A DNA stretch of 62,464 bases. Origin: Streptomyces zinciresistens K42 (GTDB lineage: Bacteria; Actinomycetota; Actinomycetes; Streptomycetales; Streptomycetaceae). Under the pieces are notes generated by a model. The model saw only the letters and a program-made list of their open reading frames with translations, was not told where the DNA came from and made no database searches. Shown here piece after piece: positions 16,159 through 25,186 of the stretch. Where the stretch lies: the NCBI RefSeq assembly GCF_000225525.1, contig NZ_AGBF01000025.1, positions 1 to 62,464 of the forward strand. Direction: 5' to 3'. The position numbers and the translations under genes were made by a program. Within the stretch, counting starts at the first letter, position 1. Every line of letters starts with the position of its first letter.

Positions 16159-18087
16159 TCAGTCGCGCGCGGTGCGCACCGGGTCGGCCTCGGCGGCGGT
16201 GCGGTCGAACCGGCCGTCCAGCTTGGAGACGAGTCCGGTGACCTGGCGGGCGATGTCGGGGGCGGTCAGGCCGATCTCCGCCATCACCTCGGCGCGCGAG
16301 GCGTGGTCGAGGAACCGCGGCGGGATGCCGAAGTCGCGCAGCGGGACGTCGACGCCCGCGTCGCGCAGGGCCTGGGCGACGGCCGAACCGACGCCGCCGA
16401 CGCGGCTGTTGTCCTCCACGGTGACGACGACGCGGTGCCGCTCGGCGAGCGGGGCCATGGCCTCGTCGACGGGCTTGACCCAGCGCGGGTCGACGACGGT
16501 GGTGGAGATGCCCTGCCGGTCGAGCAGGGCGGCGATCTCCAGGCACATCGGGGCGAGGGCGCCCACGGAGACCAGCAGCACGTCCGGGGTGTCGGTGCCC
16601 GGCTCGCGCAGGACGTCCATGCCGCCGACGCGTCCCACGGCCGGGACGGCGGGGCCGACGGCGCCCTTGGAGAAGCGGACGACGGTCGGCGCGTCCTCGA
16701 CCGCGACGGCCTCGCGCAGCTGCGCCCGTACCTGGTCGGCGTCGCGCGGGGCGGCCAGCCTGAGGCCGGGGACGACCTGGAGGATCGACATGTCCCACAT
16801 GCCGTTGTGGGAGGCGCCGTCGGTGCCGGTGACACCGGCGCGGTCGAGGACGAAGGTGACACCGCACTTGTGCAGCGCCACGTCCATCAGGACCTGGTCG
16901 AAGGCGCGGTTGAGGAAGGTGGCGTAGACGGCGAAGACGGGGTGCAGTCCGCCCGTGGCCAGGCCGGCGGCGGAGACGGCGCCGTGCTGCTCGGCGATGC
17001 CGACGTCGAACACGCGCCGGGGGAACTTCCTGGCGAAGCGGTCCAGGCCGACCGGCTGGAGCATGGCGGCGGTGATGGCGACGACGTCGTCGCGCTCCTC
17101 GCCCAGCTTGACCATCTCGTCGCCGAACACGGAGGTCCAGTCGGCGCCGGAGGTGGCGATCGGCAGCCCGGTGTCGGGATGGATCTTGCCGACGGCGTGG
17201 AAGCGGTCGGCCTCGTCCTGGAGCGCGGGCTGGTAGCCGCGGCCCTTCTCGGTGAGGCAGTGCACGATGACCGGGCCGCCGAAGCGCTTGGCGCGCGCGA
17301 GCGCCGACTCCAGGGCCTCGATGTCGTGGCCGTCGATCGGGCCGACGTACTTCAGGCCGAGGTCCTCGAACATGCCCTGCGGCGCGATGAAGTCCTTCAG
17401 GCCCTTCTTGGCGCCGTGCAGGGTCTCGTACAGGGGGCGTCCGACGACCGGGGTGCGGTCGAGGAGGTCCTTGGTGCGGCTGAGGAAGCGCTCGTAGCCG
17501 TCGGTCGTGCGCAGCGTCGCCAGGTGGTTGGCGAGGCCGCCGATGGTGGGCGCGTAGGAGCGCTCGTTGTCGTTGACGACGATGACGAGGGGGCGGTCCT
17601 TGGCCTCGGCGATGTTGTTCAGCGCCTCCCAGGCCATGCCGCCGGTGAGCGCGCCGTCACCGATGACGGCGACGACGTGGGCGTCGCGTGCGCGCAGCTG
17701 GTTGGCCTTGGCGAGGCCGTCGGCCCAGCCGAGGACGGTGGAGGCGTGGGAGTTCTCGATGACGTCGTGCTCGGACTCGGCCTGCGAGGGGTAGCCGGAG
17801 AGGCCGCCCTTCATCTTCAGTCCGCTGAAGTCCTGGCGGCCGGTGAGCAGCTTGTGGACGTAGGACTGGTGGCCGGTGTCCCAGAGGACCTTGTCCGTGG
17901 GCGAGTCGAAGACCCGGTGCAGGGCGATGGTCAGCTCCACCACACCGAGGTTGGGGCCGAGGTGGCCGCCGGTCTTGGAAACCGCCTCGACGAGGAAGGT
18001 CCGGATCTCCTCTGCCAGCTGGTCCAGCTGCTCAGGGCTGAGCCGGTCCAGATCGCGCGGTCCCGTGATGCGGGTCAGCAGCGGCAC
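16159..18087 (-). CDS. dxs: 1-deoxy-D-xylulose-5-phosphate synthase
   Basis: DXS condenses pyruvate with glyceraldehyde 3-phosphate, using ThDP, to start the MEP isoprenoid pathway and to supply thiamine and pyridoxal precursors. The protein is full length (642 residues). It shows the ThDP site ([18 protein letters not shown]), the N-terminal [11 protein letters not shown], the pyrimidine-domain [11 protein letters not shown] with the catalytic Glu, and a transketolase C domain near residues 500-620. Start is a GTG. Streptomyces often carry two dxs genes; whether this is the only copy cannot be told here. It is monocistronic, with a terminator behind it. Confidence 0.97.
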   Translation of the reverse strand: MPLLTRITGPRDLDRLSPEQLDQLAEEIRTFLVEAVSKTGGHLGPNLGVVELTIALHRVFDSPTDKVLWDTGHQSYVHKLLTGRQDFSGLKMKGGLSGYPSQAESEHDVIENSHASTVLGWADGLAKANQLRARDAHVVAVIGDGALTGGMAWEALNNIAEAKDRPLVIVVNDNERSYAPTIGGLANHLATLRTTDGYERFLSRTKDLLDRTPVVGRPLYETLHGAKKGLKDFIAPQGMFEDLGLKYVGPIDGHDIEALESALARAKRFGGPVIVHCLTEKGRGYQPALQDEADRFHAVGKIHPDTGLPIATSGADWTSVFGDEMVKLGEERDDVVAITAAMLQPVGLDRFARKFPRRVFDVGIAEQHGAVSAAGLATGGLHPVFAVYATFLNRAFDQVLMDVALHKCGVTFVLDRAGVTGTDGASHNGMWDMSILQVVPGLRLAAPRDADQVRAQLREAVAVEDAPTVVRFSKGAVGPAVPAVGRVGGMDVLREPGTDTPDVLLVSVGALAPMCLEIAALLDRQGISTTVVDPRWVKPVDEAMAPLAERHRVVVTVEDNSRVGGVGSAVAQALRDAGVDVPLRDFGIPPRFLDHASRAEVMAEIGLTAPDIARQVTGLVSKLDGRFDRTAAEADPVRTARD

Positions 18088-18229
18088 CCGTGCCTCCTTG
18101 CAGTAGAGCTGTTCGAGCTGTTGCCGGGCGTGTCGAGTCTAATGTTCCGCCCTGGTGGCCGGAGCCGGGACGGTGCGTCGTACGTCACGCGATCGGCTGT
18201 ACCCATCTTGTGGCGGTCCTATGACACGA

Positions 18230-18263
18230 CTGTGCCCGGCACCGCGGTGGGTGCCGGGCACAG
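18230..18263 (-). terminator. terminator after xylFGH
   Basis: Perfect 14-bp stem (CTGTGCCCGGCACC and its complement) with a 6-base loop, 13 bases beyond the last stop of the xyl operon. Confidence 0.88.
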
Positions 18264-18276
18264 TGCTGGTCGGCGC

Positions 18277-19572
18277 CTACGCGCGGCCGGCCGTCTTCTG
18301 CGTCTTCCGGGTGATCGAGTCGATGACCACGGTGGTGAGCAGGACGCCCGCGGTGATCATGTACTTCACCGGCTCGGCGATGGACTCCAGCTGGAGGCCG
18401 TACTGGATCGAGACGATGACCAGCACACCGAGGAGCGCGTTCCAGGTGCGTCCGCGGCCGCCGAAGAGCGAGGTGCCGCCGATGACGGCCGCCGCGATGG
18501 CGTTCATCAGCAGGTCGCCGGTGCCGGCGCTCTGGTTGGCGGAGGCGATCTTCGAGGCCAGGAACAGACCGCCGACGGCGGCGAAGCCGCCGGAGATCGC
18601 GAACACGGAGATCCGGACCGCGGTGACGTTGATGCCCGCGCGGCGCGACGCCTCGACGCTGCCGCCGAGCGCGAAGATCTTGCGGCCGTAGGAGGTGCGG
18701 CGCAGCAGGAAGTCCGTGCCGAACAGGAACACCAGGAAGATCACGGTGGCCAGCGGCAGGCCCTTGTACTGGTTGTACATGATCGCCGCGGCGAAGGAGA
18801 CCACGCCGAGCAGCGCGGTCCGCAGGAGGGTGTCGCTCAGCGGGCGGAAGGGGATGCCCGCGGCCTCGCGGCGGCGGTTGCCCAGGAACGAGGTGACGAA
18901 GAAGAGCACCGTCACCAGGCCGGCCAGGCCGTAGGCGGCCGCCACGTCGGTGAAGAAGTACGTGGTGAGCTTGCCGATCAGGCCGTCGCTGTCGAGGTTG
19001 ATCGTGCCGTTCTCGCCCAGCGTCTGGAGCATGAAGCCGAGCCAGAAGAGCAGGCCGGCCAGGGTGACGGCGAAGGCGGGAGCGCCGAGGACGGCGAAGA
19101 AGAAGCCGTGGAGCGCGCCGATGACGACACCGGCGGCGATGGCGAAGAGCACGGCCGCCCACTCGGGCCAGCCCTGGTTCACCGCGAGGACGGCGGCGAT
19201 GGCGCTGGACGCGCCGCTGACGGAGCCGACCGACAGGTCGATCTCGCCGAGCAGCAGCACGAAGACGATGCCGACCGAGATCATGCCGGTGCCGACCATC
19301 GTGACGGTGATGTCGTTGATGTTCTGCGCGGACAGGAACGCGGGGTTGAGGCTCTGGAAGATGATGCAGATGGCGACGAGGCCGAGGATGACCGGCAGCG
19401 AGCCGAGCTCACCGGCCTTGATCTTGCGCCGGAACTCGGTGACGTATCCGGCCAGGCCCTGCTCCTGCACCAGCAGGCGCGGGTCGACCGCGGTGACCGC
19501 GGCCGCGGCGGCCTCGGTGTTGAGGACCTCGTGCTCGTCCTGCGGTGTCGCGGAGGTCTTGTCGATGCTCAC
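18277..19572 (-). CDS. xylH: pentose ABC transporter permease (XylH type)
   Basis: Inner-membrane permease of a ribose/xylose-class sugar importer (431 residues, about 10-12 helices). The start is the GTG whose GTGA overlaps the stop of the ATPase gene. After a 55-residue cytoplasmic N-terminus come helices beginning LPVILGLVAICIIFQSL; conserved BPD_transp_2 blocks include LLGEIDLSVGSVSG and FALGGSVEASRRAGINV. Together with XylF and XylG it imports xylose or related pentoses; in S. lividans the XylFGH system responds to several pentoses (recalled). Last gene of the operon, with a strong terminator after it. Confidence 0.9.
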   Translation of the reverse strand: MSIDKTSATPQDEHEVLNTEAAAAAVTAVDPRLLVQEQGLAGYVTEFRRKIKAGELGSLPVILGLVAICIIFQSLNPAFLSAQNINDITVTMVGTGMISVGIVFVLLLGEIDLSVGSVSGASSAIAAVLAVNQGWPEWAAVLFAIAAGVVIGALHGFFFAVLGAPAFAVTLAGLLFWLGFMLQTLGENGTINLDSDGLIGKLTTYFFTDVAAAYGLAGLVTVLFFVTSFLGNRRREAAGIPFRPLSDTLLRTALLGVVSFAAAIMYNQYKGLPLATVIFLVFLFGTDFLLRRTSYGRKIFALGGSVEASRRAGINVTAVRISVFAISGGFAAVGGLFLASKIASANQSAGTGDLLMNAIAAAVIGGTSLFGGRGRTWNALLGVLVIVSIQYGLQLESIAEPVKYMITAGVLLTTVVIDSITRKTQKTAGRA

Positions 19573-20351
19573 TGGGAAACCTCCCCGGTCGTGCGCGCCG
19601 CACGGCGGGTCACGGCGTTGTCGGTGGCGCCGGTGATGGCGGAGATGATTTCCTCCTGCGAGGTCGTCCTGACCTCGAAGACGCCGTTGTTGCGGCCGAG
19701 GCGCAGCACCGCGACCTTGTCCGCGACGGCCTTGACGTCGGCCATGTTGTGGCTGATGAGGATGACGGCGTGGCCGCGCTCGCGCAGCCGCTCGACCAGG
19801 TCGAGGACCTGGGCGGTCTGCTCGACGCCGAGGGCGGCGGTGGGCTCGTCGAGGATGACCAGCTTGGGCGCGCCGAGCATGGAGCGGGCGATGGCCACGG
19901 TCTGGCGCTGACCGCCGGAGAGCGAGGCGATCGGGATGCGCACGCTGGGGATGCGGATCGACAGCGTCTGGAGCAGCTCCCGGGAGCGGCGCTCCATCTC
20001 GACCTCGTCGAGGATGCCGCGCTTCTTCAGCTCGCGGCCCAGGAAGAGGTTGCCGACGACGTCGATGTTGTCGCACAGCGCGAGGTCCTGGTACACCGTC
20101 GCGATGCCCAGGCTCTGGGCGTCGTGCGGCCGGTTGATCGACACCGCCTTGCCTTCCCATTCGATGACGCCCTCATCGATGGGGTGCACGCCGGCGATCG
20201 TCTTGACCAGCGTGGACTTGCCGGCGCCGTTGTCGCCCACCAGGGCGACCACTTCACCGGCGTGGACCTCAAGCTCTACGTCGGTGAGCGCCTGAACGGC
20301 ACCGAACCGCTTGGAGACCCCGCGCAACGCCAGCACGGGCGTAGCGGACAC
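19569..20351 (-). CDS. xylG: pentose ABC transporter ATP-binding protein (XylG type)
   Basis: A single-domain ABC ATPase of 260 residues, half the length of the double-domain RbsA/XylG of enteric bacteria. The GTG at 20351 is preferred over an ATG nine bases upstream because AAGGAG sits directly against that ATG but 9 bases before the GTG. Walker A is GDNGAGKST, the signature is LSGGQRQTVAIARSM, Walker B is KLVILDEPTAALG and the H-loop is ILISHNMAD. It energises sugar uptake by the XylH permease. Four-base stop/start overlap with xylH shows coupling. Confidence 0.92.
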   Translation of the reverse strand: MSATPVLALRGVSKRFGAVQALTDVELEVHAGEVVALVGDNGAGKSTLVKTIAGVHPIDEGVIEWEGKAVSINRPHDAQSLGIATVYQDLALCDNIDVVGNLFLGRELKKRGILDEVEMERRSRELLQTLSIRIPSVRIPIASLSGGQRQTVAIARSMLGAPKLVILDEPTAALGVEQTAQVLDLVERLRERGHAVILISHNMADVKAVADKVAVLRLGRNNGVFEVRTTSQEEIISAITGATDNAVTRRAARTTGEVSQ

Positions 20352-20547
20352 GTGAACCATCTCCTTCGCCGCCTGACCCGGCGGAAGGGTTGTACAGGGA
20401 GAGTTGGGGGGTTCCGTCCGGCGCCCCGCGCCGAGCTTGCGGGGCTGAATGATGCGCGGAGCGCCGGAGGAGTCTGGTGCGGGCAGGTCCGCCTCGCGGG
20501 AATCCGGGGGGATTCCCGCGTCGTGGCGGGGGCCTGTGCCGCGGCCG

Positions 20548-21663
20548 TTACTGCTTGACGCCGGCCTTCTCGCAGGCGGACTTGTACTTGCCGCCGCAGA
20601 TCTCGTCGTACGTGTAGACGCCGTCCTTGAGGACCGTGTCGTTGACGTTGTCCTTGGTCAGCGAGGTGACCGGCACGAGGACCGACGGGATGGCCTTGGC
20701 GCTGCCGCTGTCGACCTTGTCCTTGGCGATCGAGTCGAGCGTCTTGCCCTGGGCGAGCGCGACGGCCATCTCGGCGGCGGCCGCGGCCTCGGGGGCGTAC
20801 GGCTTGTAGACGCTCATGAACTGCTCACCGGCGACGATGCGCTGCACGGCGGCGAGTTCGGCGTCCTGGCCGGTGACCGGGACGTTGATGCCGGCGGCCT
20901 TCAGGGCGGTGATGATGCCGCCCGCCATGCCGTCGTTGGCGGAGTAGACGCCGACGATCTTGTTCTTGCCGAGGGCCGAGATCGCCGCCTCCATGTTGGC
21001 GTTGGCGTTCTCCGGCTTCCACTCCTTGGTGTCGTACTCCTTGCCGACCTTGACCTTGCCGTCGATGACGGAGTGCGCGCCCTTCTTGAACATGGCGGCG
21101 TTGGGGTCGGTGACAGAGCCGTTCATCATGACGATCTGGCCGCTCTTGGCCTTGCCGCCGAGGGCCGCCAGCAGGGCCTCGCCCTGGGTCTTGCCGACCG
21201 AGACGTTGTCGAAGGACGTGTAGGCGCTGATCGGGCCCTCCGCCAGGCGGTCGTACGCGACGACCTTGATGCCGGCGTCCACGGCCTTCTGGACGGAGTT
21301 CTTGACGGCCTTGGCGTCGACGGCGTCCAGGATGAGGACGTCCACCTTGTTGGTGATCATGGTGTCGACCTGCTGCGCCTGCAGGTTGGCGTCCTGCTTG
21401 GCGTTGTTGTAGTCGATCGTCGCCTTGTTGTTCGTCAGCTCCTTGATCTTCGCCTCGATCAGCGGCCGGTCGAACTTCTCGTAGCGCGCGGTCTGGTTCT
21501 CCGGCAGCAGGAGACCGATCCTGATGTTGTCGCCCTTGGCGGCGGAAGAAGAGGAGGAGCCGCTACCGCCGTCGGCCTTGTCGGCACTGCCGCAGGCGGC
21601 CAGCGAGACGGCCATGGCACCGGTGGCGACTGCAACGGCGGCGCGACGCATACGCGTGTTCAC
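20548..21663 (-). CDS. xylF: xylose/pentose-binding lipoprotein (XylF type)
   Basis: The extracellular substrate-binding subunit of the sugar importer (371 residues). The N-terminus is a lipoprotein signal with the lipobox SLAAC, so Cys24 would be lipidated and the protein tethered to the outer face of the membrane. The rest is a periplasmic-binding-protein-1 fold (Peripla_BP_4): QVDTMITNKVDVLILDAVDA, KVVAYDRL and YSANDGMAGGI are typical of XylF/RbsB proteins. First gene of the operon; the 196-base gap to xylG holds GC-rich sequence that may lower downstream expression relative to the binding protein. Confidence 0.93.
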   Translation of the reverse strand: MNTRMRRAAVAVATGAMAVSLAACGSADKADGGSGSSSSSAAKGDNIRIGLLLPENQTARYEKFDRPLIEAKIKELTNNKATIDYNNAKQDANLQAQQVDTMITNKVDVLILDAVDAKAVKNSVQKAVDAGIKVVAYDRLAEGPISAYTSFDNVSVGKTQGEALLAALGGKAKSGQIVMMNGSVTDPNAAMFKKGAHSVIDGKVKVGKEYDTKEWKPENANANMEAAISALGKNKIVGVYSANDGMAGGIITALKAAGINVPVTGQDAELAAVQRIVAGEQFMSVYKPYAPEAAAAAEMAVALAQGKTLDSIAKDKVDSGSAKAIPSVLVPVTSLTKDNVNDTVLKDGVYTYDEICGGKYKSACEKAGVKQ

Positions 21664-21784
21664 TTCAGAAACCTCCCTGACGAGGCCGCGACGTTGCGGC
21701 CGAGGTGGCTGGAAGTCAACTCGGCCGCACGTGCGAGGTCAAGAAGTAAATCCTTAACGGGTTGGCAACGATGCCATCCGTTCT

Positions 21785-22984
21785 CTAAGTGAAGGCGGGC
21801 GTGGCCGCGTGCAGCGTGCCGTCCAGAAGGGTCGAATCGCCCATCTCGCTGAGGGCGAGGGCCAGAGCGCCCAGCACCTCGGCCCGCCCGCCAAGTGCCC
21901 CGGGGAGTACGGTCAGTTGGCGTGCCGCACTCGGAATGGCGTAGCGGCCGACGGACTCCCGGATCGGTCCGAGGACCAGCTCACCGGCCTCGGCGAGATC
22001 ACCGCCGAGCACCACCCGGCTCGGATTCAGGAGGTTGCAGAGGTTCGCGACGCCGCTGCCGATGTGCCGGCCGACGTCGGCGATCACCCGGCGGCAGCCC
22101 GGATCGCCGTCCCTGGCCAGCCGTACGACGCCCTCCATGCTCAGATCGGTGCCGTGGCTGGACTGGAGCAGCGGCAGCACGTAGCGCGCCGCCGCGAAGG
22201 TCTCCAGGCAGCCGCGGTTCCCGCAGCGGCAGACCGGGCCGGACTCGTCGAGGGTGATGTGCCCTATCTCACCCGCCGTGCCGCCGGGGCCCCGGTAGAT
22301 CTTGCCCTCGATGACCAGGCCCGCGCCGACACCGCTGGCGACCTTGATGTACGCCAGGTCCCGCACGCCCCGCCCGCTGCCCCAGACCAGCTCGCCCAGG
22401 GCGCCGAGGTTGGCGTCGTTGTCCACGTGCACGGGCACGCCCAGCCGGCCGCGCAGCTCCTCGGCGGGCTTGGTGCCGGTCCAGCCGGGCAGGATGGCGG
22501 TCGAGCCCAGGGTCCCGGACTCCACGTCGATCGGGCCGGGCACGCCGAGGCCGACCCCGGCGATCTTCGCGCGGTCCACACCGGTCGCCGCGATCAGGCG
22601 GTTGACCAGTTCCTCGGCCCGGTCGAAGCCCTGCGCCGAGGAGGCGTCCACGTCCAGCGGCTCGGACTCCTCGGCCAGCACCTGGTGGGCGAGGTTGCCG
22701 ACCGCCACCCGCAGATGGGTGTGGCCGAAGTCGACTCCTATGACGATGCCGGCGTCGCCGCTCAGCGACACGCTGCGTGCCCGGCGCCCGCCCGCGGACG
22801 TGGGCGTGACCTCGACCGTTCCGCCGTCCTTCAGCTCCCGGACGATGTTGGAGACCGTCGCGGCGGACAGCCCCGTGGTCCTCGCGATCTCCGCCTGTGT
22901 GAGCGATCCGGCCAGCCTGACGGCCCGGACCACCCGTTCGAGGTTGGCTCGGTGCAGCGACGACTGCGACCCCGGAGTCTCCAC
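21785..22984 (-). CDS. rok7B7: ROK-family transcriptional repressor (Rok7B7 type)
   Basis: A 399-residue regulator with an N-terminal winged helix (residues about 12-70; TQAEIARTTGLSAATVSNIV is the helix-turn-helix) and a ROK sugar-kinase-like domain (VIGVDFGHTHLRVAVGN, the zinc-type cluster CRCGNRGCLETFA). It lies directly upstream of xylFGH on the same strand, the position of SCO6008/Rok7B7 in S. coelicolor, a regulator reported to affect xylose use, carbon catabolite repression and antibiotic production (recalled). The kinase motifs suggest it senses a sugar. The symbol rests on synteny and architecture. No clear operator was found in the 120 bases before xylF. Confidence 0.85.
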   Translation of the reverse strand: METPGSQSSLHRANLERVVRAVRLAGSLTQAEIARTTGLSAATVSNIVRELKDGGTVEVTPTSAGGRRARSVSLSGDAGIVIGVDFGHTHLRVAVGNLAHQVLAEESEPLDVDASSAQGFDRAEELVNRLIAATGVDRAKIAGVGLGVPGPIDVESGTLGSTAILPGWTGTKPAEELRGRLGVPVHVDNDANLGALGELVWGSGRGVRDLAYIKVASGVGAGLVIEGKIYRGPGGTAGEIGHITLDESGPVCRCGNRGCLETFAAARYVLPLLQSSHGTDLSMEGVVRLARDGDPGCRRVIADVGRHIGSGVANLCNLLNPSRVVLGGDLAEAGELVLGPIRESVGRYAIPSAARQLTVLPGALGGRAEVLGALALALSEMGDSTLLDGTLHAATPAFT

Positions 22985-23111
22985 GACGACCTCCTGCGCG
23001 CGGGACCGCTTCTATGAGGCCCCGTTCGTGTCCAACTAGTGAACTCTAAGCTGAGCCGTTCGGGTTGCCTCCCGTCAAGAGGTTGAACCGGATCGGGGGG
23101 TGTGTGCACGC

Positions 23112-23148
23112 ACATGTGAGCCGCCCCGGTGTGGGGCGGCTCACATGT
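23112..23148 (-). terminator. terminator downstream of ngcEFG
   Basis: Perfect 16-bp stem (ACATGTGAGCCGCCCC and its complement) with a 5-base loop, between the transporter operon and the ROK gene promoter. A smaller GC hairpin (23241-23263, 10-bp stem) lies immediately after the ngcG stop. Confidence 0.82.
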
Positions 23149-23270
23149 CGACGCGGAGTGACGCGCCCCTCACCCAGGGGCCGCCGCAGAGCGCTTGCGG
23201 GGCCCGGGGCCCTGCCGGGGCGGCGCCGGGAGGTGAAGGCGGGCGCGGCGCGCCGCCGCGCCCGTCCCGC

Positions 23271-24197
23271 CTACTTCAGCGCCCCCGCGGTCAGTCCCTG
23301 CACCACCTGTCGCTGGAAGACGATGTACGCGGCGAGCACCGGGAGCATCGCCATCACCAGTCCGGCGAACAGACCCGACCAGTCGCCCTTGTAGCCCTGG
23401 CTGACCGCGAGCTGCACCAGGCCCTGGGTGAGGACCCGCTTGTCGGGGTCGGTGTTCAGGACCGTCGGCAGCATGTACTGGTTCCACTGGCCGAGGAAAT
23501 TGAAGATGCCGACGCTGATCAGTCCCGGCTTCGCCATCGGCAGCATGATCTGGAAGAACGTCCGCGCGTGCGAGGCGCCGTCGACGAAGGCGGCCTCGGC
23601 GACGGAACTCGGCAGGGTGCGGAAGAACGCCGTCAGGAAGAACACCGTGAACGGCAGCGAATAGGCGATGTAGACCAGGATCAGACCGTGAACGGTGTTC
23701 AGCAGGCCCATGTTGTTCACGACGTAGAACAGCGGGACCAGCGCGAGCATGATCGGGAAACTCATGCCGCCGATGAACAGGAAATAGATGAACCGGTTGC
23801 CGGGGAAGTCGAATCGGGCCAGCACATAGGCCGCCATCGACCCGAGCACCAGGGTGCCGATCAGCGACCCGCCCACCACCAGCACGGTGTTGAGGAAGTA
23901 GTCGCTCATGTTGGCCTGGGTCCAGGCCCGCGACCAGTTCGAGAAGCGCAGGGTGTCCGGGAGCGACCAGGGCGAGCCGAAGATGGAGGCGTCGTCCTTG
24001 AAGGACGTCATCACCGCCCACAGCAGCGGCAGGACGACCATGATCGCCCAGATGACGAGCACGCCGTGGGAGAAGACGTTGAGTGTGGTGCCCTCCTTCT
24101 TCTTCCCGCGGGCCGGCTCCCCGGCCGGCCCGCGGGACCTGGTCGGGGGCGCTCCGGACCCGGCCGGAACGGGAGCGGTGGTCTCGGTCGTCTTCAT
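23271..24197 (-). CDS. ngcG: sugar ABC transporter permease, MalG type (NgcG-like)
   Basis: Inner-membrane subunit (308 residues) of a carbohydrate importer of the MalFGK class. A proline- and lysine-rich cytoplasmic N-terminus is followed by six helices. The EAA loop that contacts the ATPase is EAAFVDGASHARTFFQIMLP. Last gene of a three-gene operon, four bases behind ngcF. No ATPase gene is present nearby; Streptomyces oligosaccharide importers of this class normally share the distant MsiK ATPase. From synteny with SCO6005-6007, the substrate is probably N,N'-diacetylchitobiose or GlcNAc. Confidence 0.85.
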   Translation of the reverse strand: MKTTETTAPVPAGSGAPPTRSRGPAGEPARGKKKEGTTLNVFSHGVLVIWAIMVVLPLLWAVMTSFKDDASIFGSPWSLPDTLRFSNWSRAWTQANMSDYFLNTVLVVGGSLIGTLVLGSMAAYVLARFDFPGNRFIYFLFIGGMSFPIMLALVPLFYVVNNMGLLNTVHGLILVYIAYSLPFTVFFLTAFFRTLPSSVAEAAFVDGASHARTFFQIMLPMAKPGLISVGIFNFLGQWNQYMLPTVLNTDPDKRVLTQGLVQLAVSQGYKGDWSGLFAGLVMAMLPVLAAYIVFQRQVVQGLTAGALK

Positions 24198-24201
24198 CTG
24201 T

Positions 24202-25128
24202 TCAGAACTCCAGCCGCTCGCGCCGTCCCACCCGCATCACCAGCGCGGCGAAGGCCAGCGTGACGATGAGCAGGGCGACGCCGATCGTGGTGGCGTAGGC
24301 GGCCTGCCCGTCCCGGAACGCTTTCTGGTACACGTACAGGACCATGACCGTGGTCGAGTAGTCGGGGCCGCCCGGTCCCGTCGTCATGATCTGCACGACC
24401 GCGAACGACTCGGCGCCGAGGGCGAGGATGCCCATGTAGACCCAGCCGGACTGCACGGTGTCCCACAGCAGCGGCAGGGTGATCCGGAAGAACGTGGTGG
24501 CCCGGTCGGCGCCGTCGAGCAGCGCCGCCTCGTACAGGTCGGCCGGGATGGAGGCCATGCCGGCCGAGAACAGGACCACGAAGAAGCCGACCGTGGACCA
24601 GACGAGGACGGCCATCACGGCCCACAGGGCGAGGTTCGGGTCGCCCAGCCACAGCGGCTGGACGCTGTCGAGCCCGATCCCGCGCAGGACCGAGTTCACC
24701 GCGCCGCTGTCCGGGTTGTACGCGAAGGCGAACAGCAGCGCGACGATCGCGATGGACAGCACCTGCGGGAAGAAGTAGACGATCTTGTAGAAGGAGGAGC
24801 CGCGGACACCGGTGATCACCGGACCGCCCTTCCTCCTGCGCCCGCCCACATTGATCATGAAGGCGAGGAACAGCGCGAAACCGAGCGTCACCAGCGGCAG
24901 CAGCAGCGCGAACAGCAGGCTGTGCTGCAACGACTTCCAGAAGATGTCGTCGTCGAGCATCCTCGAGTAGTTGTCGAAACCGACCATCTTGAAGTCGGGG
25001 CTGAGGCCGGTCCAGTCCGTGAACGAGTAGTAGATGGACTGGATGAACGGCCAGACGACGAAGAGCGCGTACAGCCCCAGGGGCACCGCGAGGAACCCCG
25101 CGATGAACCGGTACTTGCCGTGCTGCAT
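24202..25128 (-). CDS. ngcF: sugar ABC transporter permease, MalF type (NgcF-like)
   Basis: Second permease subunit (308 residues), pairing with the MalG-type protein. Six helices start at FIAGFLAVPLGLYALFVVWP. The EAA loop is YEAALLDGADRATTFFRITL. An unusual feature is the 30-residue basic loop RRRKGGPVITGVRGSS before the third helix. The ATG at 25128 follows the solute-binding gene by 58 bases. Confidence 0.87.
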   Translation of the reverse strand: MQHGKYRFIAGFLAVPLGLYALFVVWPFIQSIYYSFTDWTGLSPDFKMVGFDNYSRMLDDDIFWKSLQHSLLFALLLPLVTLGFALFLAFMINVGGRRRKGGPVITGVRGSSFYKIVYFFPQVLSIAIVALLFAFAYNPDSGAVNSVLRGIGLDSVQPLWLGDPNLALWAVMAVLVWSTVGFFVVLFSAGMASIPADLYEAALLDGADRATTFFRITLPLLWDTVQSGWVYMGILALGAESFAVVQIMTTGPGGPDYSTTVMVLYVYQKAFRDGQAAYATTIGVALLIVTLAFAALVMRVGRRERLEF

Positions 25129-25186
25129 TGCTATCGACCCCGATCTGCGCGCGGATGCAGCCGCTGGTGACGGACCCTCATCAGGA

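Noticed and set aside
16303..19911. 1202-codon plus-strand frame
   Set aside because: It runs antisense through dxs and xylH and reads Asp/Gly/Val/His repeats without domains.
21783..23050. Shared CTCTAAG words near xylF and the ROK start as a ROK operator
   Set aside because: One copy overlaps the ROK stop codon and the flanks do not match, so chance is likely.
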